Assembly: GCA_038373885.1 (NCBI GenBank)
Contig: JAWZYV010013564.1
Location: 186,001-250,000 of the forward strand
DNA from: Cheiracanthium punctorium
Taxonomy: Eukaryota; Arthropoda; Arachnida; Araneae; Cheiracanthiidae
Reading direction: 5' to 3'
DNA: 64,000 nt
Of this stretch, positions 21,101 through 30,470 are shown piece by piece. Each line of letters begins with the position of its first letter. Positions within the stretch are counted from its first letter, which is position 1. The notes beneath the pieces are model-generated. The model worked only from the letters and a program-made list of their open reading frames with translations, was not told where the DNA came from and searched no databases. The position numbers and the translations under genes are program-made.

Positions 21101-22435
21101 GAAGAATTGAAAAAGATAATTAACAGCTTTGAAAGTGACCAAAAAAGTGTTGACTATTATAACTGGACCGAACGTGGTTACATTATGAACCAAGGTGTTT
21201 TGTACAGATATTCCCCAAGTTCAGATTCGGAAGAGGCACAGCTTGTTGTGCCATCGCACGAGAAAGAAAAGATTATGAAAGTATACCATGATTCGCCAAC
21301 AGCAGGTCATTACGGTGCTGAAGGAACTTATGATAGAATTTCCAAAAGATACTATTGGACCGGAATGCGTTCATATATTGCAAACTATGTAAAGAACTGT
21401 GCTGAATGCAACAGGTACAAGCCGTCAAATCAAAAACCATCAGGATTGTTGCAAACTCCTGTTTATTCTCAAAGGTTTGAAGTCCTATCTATTGATCTTT
21501 TTGGTCCCTTACCAGAAAGTAAAAGTGGCAAAAAGTGGATATTTATTGTTGAAGATTGTGCAACTAGATGGGTAGAATTGTTTGCCTTAAAGCAAGCCAC
21601 TGCAAAGGAGTGTGCAACGACGTTGTTAGAAGAAGTTATTTTGAGATATGGTCTCCCAAGACGTCTAATTAGTGATAACGGAAGCCAATTTGTCAGTGGT
21701 GTAATGCAACAACTCTGTTTCCTCTTGGATATAAAACAAAGCTTGATTCCTGTCTATCATCCTCAAGCTAACCCTGTAGAGAGGAAAAATCGGGATCTGA
21801 AACCGAGATTGGCTATCCTTGTGGGTAATGAACATGACTCTTGGGAAGAAAAGCTTCCAACAATTCGTTTTGCTATGAACACTGCCAAATGTGATACCAC
21901 CGGACAAAGTGCAGCATATTTGCAGTTCGGCCGAGAACTACGGACAGTCGATGACGTACAGCATGACATACGTGCAGTTATTTATAACGACAATTTTGTG
22001 CCAGAAATTACACCATATTTGAAGAGATTTGCTAATATTTCTAAGGAAATTAAGGAAAGAGTGGAAATAAAACAAGACCAAAGAAAGAAATATGCTGATC
22101 GTAAAAGGCAGCAAGGACCTAACTTCATACCGGGAGATAAAGTATGGGTAACCTCACATCCTGTGAGTAAAGCCTCCAATCACAAAACTGCAAAGTTCAT
22201 GCCTAAGCGTGATGGACCATATGTGATATTGACTCAAAGATCGCCTACTACATTTGAAATTGCAAGCCTGGATAATCCACATGAACCGCTTGCAACATAT
22301 CATTCTTCAGCATTAAAATTGTGTCATAATTCGGACGCTACACCAGTGGCTCCGATAAGAAAACGAGGTAGACCACCGAAAAAGCCTCCTGGTTCTTCGT
22401 CGGGACGTCGTCAGAACCAGAGGGGGAGGATGTAA
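18101..22435 (+). CDS. Ty3/gypsy Gag-Pol polyprotein, 1444 residues, intact
   Basis: This single frame encodes all retrotransposition functions. In order it has a Gag region (to about 310) with a SCAN-like/capsid segment; one zinc knuckle at about 320 (CYGCGNPGYIKAKC), where the usual histidine is Tyr; an aspartic protease with CADTGAS near 376; RT with FGLRNAPATFQR and YLDD near 702; RNase H with RTDASSYALGAVL near 850 and SDHQPL; an integrase zinc domain (GHYGAEGTYDRI...CAECNRYK, about 1067-1105); and an integrase core with SIDLFGPL (D), ISDNGSQF near 1190 (D) and NPVERKNRDLK (E). A GPY/F-type module follows (GDKVWVT...KRDGPYVI) and the tail carries an AT-hook-like RGRPPKKPP. There is no gag/pol frameshift. 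The start ATG follows the primer site by about 75 bases. The absence of stops suggests recent activity. Confidence 0.95.
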   Translation: MAYLGKARKEDLILLAQEIGEEEVSIDLKIIDLRNLIMKSKNYEEVFVKDVLSNIIEVRKLKEQEIINDKNLEIERLRSQLEAHRLGLPTEINRASVEMNQSILEVQKLLPVFCPKEDDMGLFLNLFERQLNFFNVPDSKWVAYLIGVLPADIAKLIAREPNEKTQNYKYVKNLLLQRFKLTADKFRQLFCQHNKSPDGTWRDFYFELRTYLEGRISELGISDFESLKDLIISDQIKRKTPSEMRDHFMDEWADWNSPSELAEKLDAYVNIRNNLGKDSVYFRKKFSGYKTSSPKRDYQSKWSERTQIKSVSDDRNPLTCYGCGNPGYIKAKCPNCSKNREEQTRFNSVHMYTCLGSPPPTVLLDISIFEATGAVCADTGASRSIGGESLYKFLKERGQIFTDLELSMQLADGHRTTSRVLSADVPITIQNRTFITNLIFLPHAKGNRTLLGVDFLQKSGIVLDIKSGFWHFDDTPRHKFSFTKEDPNLEETVENIEVNSYSLRESEGSRLDSEEKKILNDLLCKYERIFQAGGEATPLVEHHINTGNHPPVSVPPYRLSPAKRELLKAKINDLLVKGIIEECESPYSAPVVLVPKPNGDVRLCIDYRKLNSVTIPDSYPLPRMDDLLHQAKRTEFMSTLDLRSGYHQVNVYAPDRDKTAFVCSLGTFRYRRMPFGLRNAPATFQRLMDNFRKGLPGINILTYLDDIIILSSTFEQHMSDLEAVFQRLEKWKLFVNREKCNFACNKVKYLGHWITPNGIEVDSEKVEAITRIPPPKNVKQLQSFLQTCSWYRRFIPNFAELSRPLSNLTKKKSTWFWGTHEENAFQALKRCLVSAPILEQADETKPFIVRTDASSYALGAVLLQGENSEERVIEYASRLLNSAERNYSTTEREALAVIWALNKFRGYIDGSEVTVASDHQPLRWLMSLKSPSGRLARWALQLQEFNLKIEYIPGKANVIADMLSRPSCGHPPKDSCELCSVVVDIPASKPSDLRFNQMKDEELKKIINSFESDQKSVDYYNWTERGYIMNQGVLYRYSPSSDSEEAQLVVPSHEKEKIMKVYHDSPTAGHYGAEGTYDRISKRYYWTGMRSYIANYVKNCAECNRYKPSNQKPSGLLQTPVYSQRFEVLSIDLFGPLPESKSGKKWIFIVEDCATRWVELFALKQATAKECATTLLEEVILRYGLPRRLISDNGSQFVSGVMQQLCFLLDIKQSLIPVYHPQANPVERKNRDLKPRLAILVGNEHDSWEEKLPTIRFAMNTAKCDTTGQSAAYLQFGRELRTVDDVQHDIRAVIYNDNFVPEITPYLKRFANISKEIKERVEIKQDQRKKYADRKRQQGPNFIPGDKVWVTSHPVSKASNHKTAKFMPKRDGPYVILTQRSPTTFEIASLDNPHEPLATYHSSALKLCHNSDATPVAPIRKRGRPPKKPPGSSSGRRQNQRGRM
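22419..22430 (+). promoter_or_regulatory. Polypurine tract of the gypsy element
   Basis: AGAGGGGGAGGA lies immediately before the TGTAAC start of the 3' LTR and overlaps the last codons of the polyprotein. Confidence 0.8.
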
Positions 22436-22664
22436 CAATCGTAAAATCGATAATCGATAATGACGTCAAAGCATCGTCATCCTTTTAGTTACAATCCACC
22501 CAACTAACTCCATGCGCAGCGCGAGCTCGCGATTTTCATTTATCCAGTAATTCGCCTAATTTTTGGTGTTCTAAAGTTTTAGTAAAAGATGTTTGCAAGA
22601 AATTATTGTAAGATGATTTTGTAATGGTTGTAAAAAAAATAAAATGATGTTTACAGCTAGCTAA
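22431..22664 (+). repeat. 3' LTR of the gypsy element
   Basis: It starts TGTAACAATCG and matches 17773-18011 closely, differing mainly by two indels (an extra CGATAATCGATA, and loss of one GC-rich subrepeat). Point differences are few, which argues for a young insertion. Confidence 0.88.
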
Positions 22665-22808
22665 AAACTTATTTTAACTGATAGAAGGAGCAAGATAAAA
22701 ATGGACAATATAAACAAACTACTAATTCTAAAAATGAATCCAGATATTAATTTTACTAATGCAGTAAACAAGTGGAAAAGAATGAAGCATAGAAGAATAT
22801 TTCAATAA
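22665..22808 (+). pseudogene. C-terminal end of the ZNF862-like hAT gene, beyond the gypsy insertion
   Basis: After the target duplication the frame reads ILTDRRSKMDNINKLLILKMNPD...RRIFQ and stops. Together with FSQVKL at 17772 it rebuilds the typical end of a hAT dimerisation domain (FS.MK..KTD.R..L....L..L..I). No introns are needed. No matching terminal inverted repeat was found near its end. Confidence 0.7.
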
Positions 22809-23968
22809 GATTTAATAAATTACTGTTCTAAAATAAAATTGTTTTATTTTTTTTTAATATGTTATTTTAATGTCTTTTCTTTTTTTGGTGTTGATAAGTG
22901 TGAAAAGTATAAACAATACTGTTTTTTCAATAAGATTCATACTTAACTTTCAACTTTTGACCATAAAATATGCATAAATTGTTGTTTTCCCTTTTAATAT
23001 GCTTGCAATTACCCCAGCATTATGTTTTATTAAAAATTGTACAGTATGCTCACATTATAGTATACAGTCAAATTAACTACAGTGGCAAATATAAATGCAA
23101 TCAGGCAGTCAACGATACAAGGAGTAGTCCAAAAATTGAAAAATACTTTATGTAAATTTCAAATCATCAGTTACATTCATAGTCTGCTAAATTCAAATAG
23201 TTCTTCACAGTTCAAAACTACATAAATTTACTTCCTCGTATGTATTTTCAATGGAGAGCTGAAACTTCATGCTTTATCCAAAACTTACAAATGTGGGTTG
23301 ATTTGTTGTTGCATAAGATTACCTAAATTACAGGGATGATATTCTTCAGGTTTTTGTGAATTAAGAAAAATTCACTTTTTTGTCTTTGTTCTCTGAAAAT
23401 TCGGCTTTTTTTTTCTGTGGATTTCTGATATAGTTATTAATTAATTGTGTAATAAGTTTATCTTCTAGCATGTTCTTATGTTTTACTTCTTAAAACTTTT
23501 TTCACACATATAAATATCATGTGTGCAAATTTTTTGCTTTCATATGATTTCAATTTTTTTCTTTTTTCCAATCTCATCCCTGAAATTAACATCAGTATGT
23601 TTACAATTTGATTTTAACAATAACTATCTTTCATTTTCAACGTGTAAGGAATGTGCGCTAGGCTGTGGTACATTTGGAATTAATTCTGGAGGTGGTTCCC
23701 CCACCTCCAGTAGCGTAGCCAGGATTTTATTTCGGGAGGGGCTGGGTATTAAATTGTAAGCTGAGGTTCAATTATAAGCTAAAGATCAAGTTGTAACCTA
23801 AGTAGTAAAGGGCCCAATTTTGTGGGGGTGGGTGGGCTGTAACCCCCTGCCCACCTCCACAAATAATTATTCTAGTTATTAATATAAATAGGCTAATATT
23901 TCAGTGGACCTCTTTCTCTGGTCTTTTTATTTGCACGAAAGTGATAGTTTGATCAGTCTTTCAGAGTC
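22809..23968. other. AT-rich spacer, with a fragment of a GGCGTAGCC-type MITE end
   Basis: There is no supported gene. At 23708 a CAGTAGCGTAGCC end like that of the MITEs at 25396 and 28837 occurs, followed by G-rich sequence, but no matching right end is visible, so it is at most a truncated copy. TTCAGAGTC at 23960-23968 is the left target duplication of the large MULE. Confidence 0.45.
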
Positions 23969-24590
23969 ATGTGTGTCAAGCTGGCCGGACCACATTCCGC
24001 AAAATGGAAAAAAACATAAAAAATTAGTGCTATATTAATGCTAATTGGTGCTCGAACCTCGGAATTAGTGCTACTTATTTAAGCGAGTAAATCACAATTC
24101 AATGTGGTCCGGCTATCTTGACGTCAAGCTGGCCGGCCACATAAAGAAAAAATTATTGCTTACGGAATTTTCATACCTACAATATTAGTGCTATATTAGT
24201 GCTGGCTGAATACCAAATTACAGAATTTTTTATCCGTATTTAAAAAAGTTATTAAACAAATAATGTGGTCCAGCTATCATGACGTCAAGCTGGCCAGCCA
24301 CATAAAGAAAAAATTATTTTTTCCCGAATTTTCATACCTACAATATTAGTGCTATATTAGTGCTGGCTGAATACCAAATTACACAATTTTTTATCCGTAA
24401 ACAAATAATGTGGTCCGGCTATCTTAACATCAAGCTGGCCGGCCACATAAAGTTATTTTTTCCCGAATTTCGATTCATACAGAATTAGTGCTATATTAGT
24501 GCTGGCTGAATACCAAATTACAGAATTTGTGCTCCGTATTTGAAAAAGCTATTAAATAATCAATGTGGTCCGGCCGCATAAAGAAAATAT
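23969..24590 (+). repeat. Left outer subterminal array of the MULE (about 4 units)
   Basis: Units of about 140-160 bp recur with GTCAAGCTGGCC at 23975, 24123, 24284 and near 24430. Each unit contains a paired TTAGTGCTATATTAGTGCTGGCTGAATACC segment. At junctions, an outward tip (AATGTGGTCCGGC) meets an inward tip (GCTGGCCGGCCACAT) across TTGACGTCAA, giving a palindrome. The last junction, at 24562-24584, has lost its centre. Confidence 0.85.
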
Positions 24591-25395
24591 TATTTTTTCT
24601 GGAAGACTTAAATTTAGGTACTCTATATCCATAAGGGGAGGAATATAGAATTAAAGCTAGTTTATTTATTTTTGTGTATATCCTTTCTGAAATTTCGTCT
24701 AATTTACGTGGAATTATTTCAAAGTTGTTTTATGTGAATTTTTGCGGGTTTCTGTATCGTTAAGCTTGTAGTGCGTTCAAAGGACATCAGTCTATTCAAG
24801 ATTTCTGAAGAAACCGAAGATAGATTGAAGGCGAAATTTCACTGAATGGCGGCACTTTTAAATATTACTCTTTCTTTAACCAGTCCCAAGAGAGTAGTTC
24901 ACGGGCTGGGCACAAGGAAAAAGTGCACAGTAATAATCCGACCACCTAAGTCAGCAGGCAAAAGGATGGATTAAGCTCTTTTTGTCAAATCACAACCTTT
25001 ATTCAAAAGTGGTCAAAAGCAGATAGGCGAAAATTAATCATGCTCACCTGCCACTTATGCGCATTTACCAGTGGTATGTTCGGAAGTGATTGGGTACTTT
25101 AAGTGACAGTCATTTCCTACCTACTTCAGAATCAGAAACCAAACAGTAAAACGTCCTGAGATACACCCCTCTTAAAAATGTCCTTACTAATGGTTAACAT
25201 GTTAAAAATTATGATGAATATGAAAGTCGTTTTTAATTTTGAATTGTAATTATAAGTGAATTTGGCATAATATTGATGAATTTCAAATTGTACCACAAAC
25301 TCAGTGAGGGCTTAGAACTTGGCGGAAAAAATACTTCACTGTGTTTTTTTTTTCTTTTTTTTTTACGACAGTTGCAGATGGTATACAAGTATCAG
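24591..25395 (+). repeat. Left inner TIR segment of the MULE (matches 33643-34356 plus 37861-37945, inverted)
   Basis: This unique part (GGAAGACTTAAATTTAGG... through GATGGTATACAAGTATCAG) is repeated in inverse orientation in the right arm with very few differences, apart from the LTR element inserted there. It has no ORF of note. It ends at a MITE whose left end is also found at the same place in the right arm. Confidence 0.85.
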
Positions 25396-25568
25396 CAGGG
25401 GCGTAGCCAAGGGGCGGGTTAGGGGGGTCATAACCCACCCCCCATGAGGAATTTTTTGCCATACAAAATGTATCTTCCTCACTCACTTATTACACACCTG
25501 TATGCATATATGTGAGTTGCAGTAGTCGTAACCCCCCCCCCCATGAAAATTTTCTGGCTACGCCCCTG
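25396..25568. mobile_element. hAT-type MITE, 173 bp, with perfect 8-bp duplication
   Basis: The ends CAGGGGCGTAGCCA and TGGCTACGCCCCTG are inverted repeats, and AGTATCAG flanks both sides (25388-25395, 25569-25576). Internal G and C runs are typical of this family. In the right arm of the MULE the first ~30 bases of the same MITE lie at the same position (about 33612-33642), but the rest is gone. Confidence 0.85.
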
Positions 25569-25689
25569 AGTATCAGGTGTATAAATCCTTTGCTCGCATA
25601 TGATTTCAGTTTTTCTGGTTTTTTGCCAATTCCAGCCCTGGAACTAATAGTTTTTTTTATAAAAATTTCAAAAATAATTACTTCTTTTA

Positions 25690-26907
25690 GTGAGTAGCCG
25701 CCACCTTCACGTCCAGATAGTCGGCCCACATTGGCATTCATTTTGTATGAATTGAAATTCCAGAAAAAATAATTTTTTTCTTGGATGCGGCCGGCCATTT
25801 TGACGCCATGATAGCCGGACCACATTACTTGTTTACGGATAAAAAATTCTGTAATTTGGTATTCAGCCAGCACTAATATAGCACTAATATTGTAGGTATG
25901 AAAATTCCGTAAGAAATAATTTTTTCTTTATGTGGCCGGACAGCTTGACGTCAAGATAGCCGGACCACATTGATTATTTAATAACTTTCTTAAATACGAA
26001 TCAAAAATTCTGTAATTTGGTATTCAGCCAGCACTAATGTAGCACTAATTCTGTATGTATCGATATTTGGTAAAAAAATAATTTTTTCTGTATGTGGCCG
26101 GCCAGCTTGACATCAAGATAGCCGGACCACATTGATTATTTAATAACTTTCTTAAATACGGAGCACTAATTCTGTAATTTGACATTTAACCAGCACTAAT
26201 GTAGCACTAATTCTGTATGTATCGAAATTTGGTAAAAAATAATTTTTTCTGTATGTGGCCGGCCAGCTTGACGTCAAGATAGCCGGACCACATTGATTAT
26301 TTAATAACTTTCTTATATGCGGAGAACCAATTCTGTAATTTGGCATTCAACCAGCACTAATGTAGCACTAATTCTGTATGTAGCAAAATTCGGGAAAAAA
26401 TTTTTTCTTTATGTGGCCGGCCAGCTTGACGTCAAGATAGCCGGACCACATTATTTATTTAATAACTTTTTCAAATATGGATAAAAAATTCTGTAATTTG
26501 GTATTCAGCAAGCACTAATATAGCACTAATTCTGTATGTATCAAAATTCGGGAAAAAATAATTTTTTCTTTATGCGGCCGGCCAGCTTGACGTCAAGATA
26601 GCCGGACCACATTGATTATTTAATAACTTTCTTAAATACGAATCAAAAATTCTGTAATTTGGTATTCAGCCAGCACTAATGTAGCACTAATTCTGTATGT
26701 ATCGATATTTGATAAAAAAATAATTTTTTCTGTATGTGGCCGGCCAGCTTGACGTCAAGATAGCCGGACCACATTAAATTGTGAATTACTCGCTTAAATA
26801 AGCAGCACTAATTCTGAGGTTCGAGCACTAATGAGCACTAATATAGCACTAATTTTTTATCCTGTTATTTTTCATTTTGCGAAATGTGGTCCGGCCAGCT
26901 TGACACA
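25690..26907 (-). repeat. Internal third copy of the subterminal array, inverted and ending in a full element tip
   Basis: About eight units of 150-163 bp lie in the orientation of the right arm, with junctions around TTGACGTCAAGATAGCCGG near 25798, 25945, 26108, 26271, 26427, 26590, 26753 and the final tip at 26884-26907 (TGTGGTCCGGCCAGCTTGACACA). It makes 23969-26907 look like an element with two ends of its own, but the right side lacks the TTCAGAGTC duplication. Confidence 0.8.
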
Positions 26908-26910
26908 GGT

Positions 26911-27020
<110 letters not shown>

Positions 27021-27260
27021 GCAATGTTTCATTAACCTTATTCGCGATGAAACCTATAAGCTTTCTCGAAAGTTCTAAACATCTGGTCACCACACAGAGT
27101 AATAGTAAGTTCTTGGAAATTTCTAGTGGGAGGAGTAACATGTTTTTTTTTTTAACCCCAGGGGGTGACCAGCGAGCGAACCACTGTCGCTACTCGCATA
27201 CTGATAACGTAGAATTGAATTGTAACGGAGCATTGAATGGAAGGATTTTAAGTATCAGTA

Positions 27261-29873
27261 ATGGGAGACGAAGGAATTAAGGAAAATTCTAAGAAAAAAG
27301 AAAAAATTAACTGCCCTTATTGCAAATTTAATTTTACGAGATCGTTCAACAGAAAGAGACACGTGAAAGTTTGTCATCCAAGTAAGTACGATGAATTCAT
27401 TGCAAGTACTACCAAAAGTTATAAGTATCATTGTAGCGACTGCCATCAACGTTTTAATAATGTTAACAGTTTCGAGTTCCATAAGAGAAGAGTACATCTG
27501 AAACCTGGTAAGCCGCCTGCATTACGGAAATGTCCTCTATGTAACAAAAGTTTTGAGAAAAAAGACATTCATCCTCATTTTGAAAATGATCATGATGTAG
27601 TTTTAAATACAGAGACATTTACTTTTAATACATACGAAGAATTTTCCAACTGAAAACTAAAAATTGAAAAAGAAACCCGTTGTTTCTTTAAAAAAGACAA
27701 ATTTGAGAAAAAGCGAGATAATTTAATCTCAGGTGTCTTTATGTGCCACAGATCAGGTTACTACACGCCTCGAGGGAAAGGTATAAGGGAACTGAAAGTG
27801 CAAGGAAGCAGAAAGATAAATGCTTTTTGTCCAGTTATGATAAAGTTATGTCTAACAGCAAATGAATATGTGGCTACCTTCCAGTCCACACATGTAGGTC
27901 ATGAAAATGAGCTTGCCCATTTAGTACTAAATGTTGAAGAAAAACGAAATTTGGCTACTAAACTGGCATCAAAAATTCCGTTTGAAGTTATATTGGATGA
28001 TGTTCGAAGCAGTGTGTCAAGTGACGGTTTACAAAGACTACACCTATTAACTAAAAAAGATTTGGCTAATTTAGAAACATCATTTCATATTTCGTCTGAT
28101 GTTGTGAAACATCAGAATGATGCTATCAGTGTCGATATGTGGATACAGGAAATGTCATCGTTATCGACAGGCAGTAAATCATGCATTCTGTATTACAAGG
28201 CACAAGGTAAATCTCTGGAAAGTTATACGGATTTAAAAGAAGACGACTTCGTTTTAGTTATAATGAATGAAGCACAATCAGAGCTATTAAAAAAATATGG
28301 TACAGACTGTGTATGCATTGATTCAACACATGGGCTGAATAGTTATGGTTTCGAGCTTACTACATTAATGGTGCTTGACGATTTAAGACAAGGTTTTCTT
28401 GCGCGTTCATAATTAGTAACCGCACTGACAAAAATATTATGAAATTATTTTTCTCTGAACTGAAAAAAGAGACGGGAGAATTGAAAACTCAAGTTTTCAT
28501 GTCCGACATGGCCGACTTTTTTTATAGTGCGTGGTGCAAAGTCTACGGTGAGGTGGAAACGTGATTATATTGCTTATGGCACGTTGACAGAGCGTGGCGG
28601 AGTAATTTGAAAAAAATAAAAAATAAAGAAAAACAAGTAGAGATATACAAAATATTAAGAACTGTACTCGAAGAGAGAGACCCTATGACTTTTAATATTT
28701 TAATTGAACATATAAAGGAAAAACTGATGGAAGATACCGAAACTAAAGACTTTGCTGAATATTTTGTCGCAAATTATTCCAGAAATGTGAAGTGTTGGGC
28801 CTATTGCCATAGACTGCATGCAGGAATGAACTGTAACAGTAGCGTAGCCAGAAAAAAGTTTTAGGGGGGCTTAGGCACTCATGTAACGGATAATCTACAT
28901 TATGGATAGCATTCTTCATGTCAATAATAGAACTCAGCTAAATTTTAGGCGGGGGGGTTCTGACACCCAAAACCCCCCCCTCGCTACGCCACTGAACTGT
29001 AACATGCACCTAGAAAGCATGCATAAAACATTAAAATACATTTACTTAAAAGGAAAGTCTGTTAAAAGACTTGATAAGGCAATATATGCGATCATGAAAT
29101 TCCTTATTGATAAGCTCTTCGACAGACTTATAGTTCTATCGAAGGGCAAAGTATCGAAAAAGTTGAACGACATTAGAAAAAGACACAGAGAAAGTCTCGA
29201 GATGGAATCAACTTTTACAAAAACCGAAAATGAATTGTTGATTTCGTCTTCTCGTGGTGATGAAATTTATATTATAAAAGAAAACAAACGGGATTGTAAA
29301 TGTCAACTTGCTTGTTTACACTGCAAAGCTTGCATACATGGATATCTGTGTAGCTGTCCAGATTTCTCAATCAAATGGAACATGTGCAAACACATACATT
29401 ATGCTTGTACAAAAATGAACATAGATACAAACTACGAGGCATACGATGAGAAAACTGTAGAAGATCTCGAAGATTTAGTAATTTGTGAAAATTCAGACAC
29501 GGAAAATGAAGTAATTGCAAAACAGTTACAAAGTACTACGCAAGAAAACAGCAGTAAAAATCTAGCTAAACGTCGGGAATTGTTAAGAAAAGAAACGCTT
29601 AAACTTGCAGACAAAATAAATACAGTAACTCCGGAAAAATTGAAAATTTTAGAGGATATCATTTATTCAGCTGAACCAAAATTACAAGCTTTAGATGAAA
29701 CTGCTGGAATGGAATTTTTACCTAAAGATTACTCAAAGAAGAGACTAATTACGCCACAAAGGACATTTTTTTCTACTAAAAAACCAAGAGTATCGAAAAC
29801 AAATGCCATCACCAAACCTACACAAGAAGAAAAACAATGCATTTCTTTGTCATTAGTATTGGAAAAAGAATAA
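27261..29873 (+). pseudogene. MULE transposase gene, broken by two stops, one frameshift and a MITE
   Basis: The N-terminus has C2H2-type fingers (CPYCKFNFTRSFNRKRHVKVCH, then CSDCHQRF...H and CPLCNKSF) over the first ~115 codons. The same frame continues past TGA 27651-27653 into a FLYWCH/FAR1-like DNA-binding part and the MULE core with CIDSTHGLNSYGFELTTLMVLDD (first Asp, near 28318). A frameshift near 28404 leads to SNRTDKNIMK and MSDMADFF (28498-28520). TGA 28562-28564 precedes CLWHVDRAW. A MITE at 28837 splits the frame just before LESMHKTLKY, the likely third catalytic region. Downstream lies a SWIM zinc finger (CSCPDFSIKWNMCKHIH, 29348-29398). The protein would excise and insert the surrounding foldback element; this copy cannot. 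Confidence 0.9.
28837..28994. mobile_element. hAT-type MITE inside the MULE transposase gene, 158 bp
   Basis: The ends CAGTAGCGTAGCC and the complement of TCGCTACGCCACTG are inverted, with AACTGTAA on both sides (28829-28836, 28995-29002). It belongs to the same family as 25396-25568. Removing it and one duplication restores the reading frame between GMNC and NMHLESMHK. Confidence 0.92.
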
Positions 29874-29975
29874 TTTTCGTTTATACTATAATAAACGATA
29901 TGTTTTCATCTTACAAAATGATGGAAACATTATTACGTGGTTATTAAACTACGTTAAAGCACACTAAAATAATCA

Positions 29976-30470
29976 AGATTTAGTAATTTGTGAAAATCCA
30001 GACACGGAAAATGAAGTAATCGTAAAACAGTTACAAAATACTATTCAAGAAAAGACTGCATAAAAAATCTAGCTAAACGCCAGGAATTGTTAAGAAAACA
30101 AACGCTTGAATTTGCGGACAACATAAACACATTAACTCCGGGAAAATTAAAATTATAGAGAATATCATTTATTCAATCGAATCAAAATTACAAGCGTTAG
30201 CTGAAATAGCTGGAGTGGAATGTTTACCTAAAGATTACTCAAGAGACTAATTACGCAACTAAGGACATTTTTTTTTTCTGCTAAAAACTCTAGAGAATCG
30301 AAAACAAATGCCATCACCAAACCGACACAAGAAGAGAAATAATGTATTTCTTTGCCATTGTTATTGGGAAAAATAAATAAATTTTGGTTTATAATTAATG
30401 AAATGTTTTCATTTTACACAACGAAGAAAATATTATTACGTGGGTTATTAAATTACGTTAAAACACATTA
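29976..30470 (+). pseudogene. Tandem duplicate of the MULE transposase 3' end
   Basis: From GATTTAGTAATTTGTGAAAA onward this stretch repeats 29470-29950 in the same orientation at perhaps 85-90% identity, including the 3' flank (ATGTTTTCAT...TACGTGG.TATTAAA). Frameshifts and stops have piled up, so it decayed longer or without constraint. Confidence 0.8.

Larger units (their letters stand above)
17773..22664 (+). mobile_element. Complete Ty3/gypsy LTR retrotransposon, 4892 bp
   Basis: Two near-identical LTRs flank one uninterrupted gag-pol frame, a lysine-tRNA primer site and a polypurine tract. The 5-bp duplication AAACT (17768-17772 and 22665-22669) marks the insertion, and removing the element restores the hAT reading frame (VKL-ILTD). 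It is structurally intact. Confidence 0.93.

Noticed and set aside
23708..23870. Complete MITE with GGCGTAGCC ends
   Set aside because: Only the left end is recognisable; no inverted right end or 8-bp duplication.
23969..24590. CRISPR-like array
   Set aside because: Repeats and intervening sequence are both repeated, the context is eukaryotic, and units belong to a transposon TIR.
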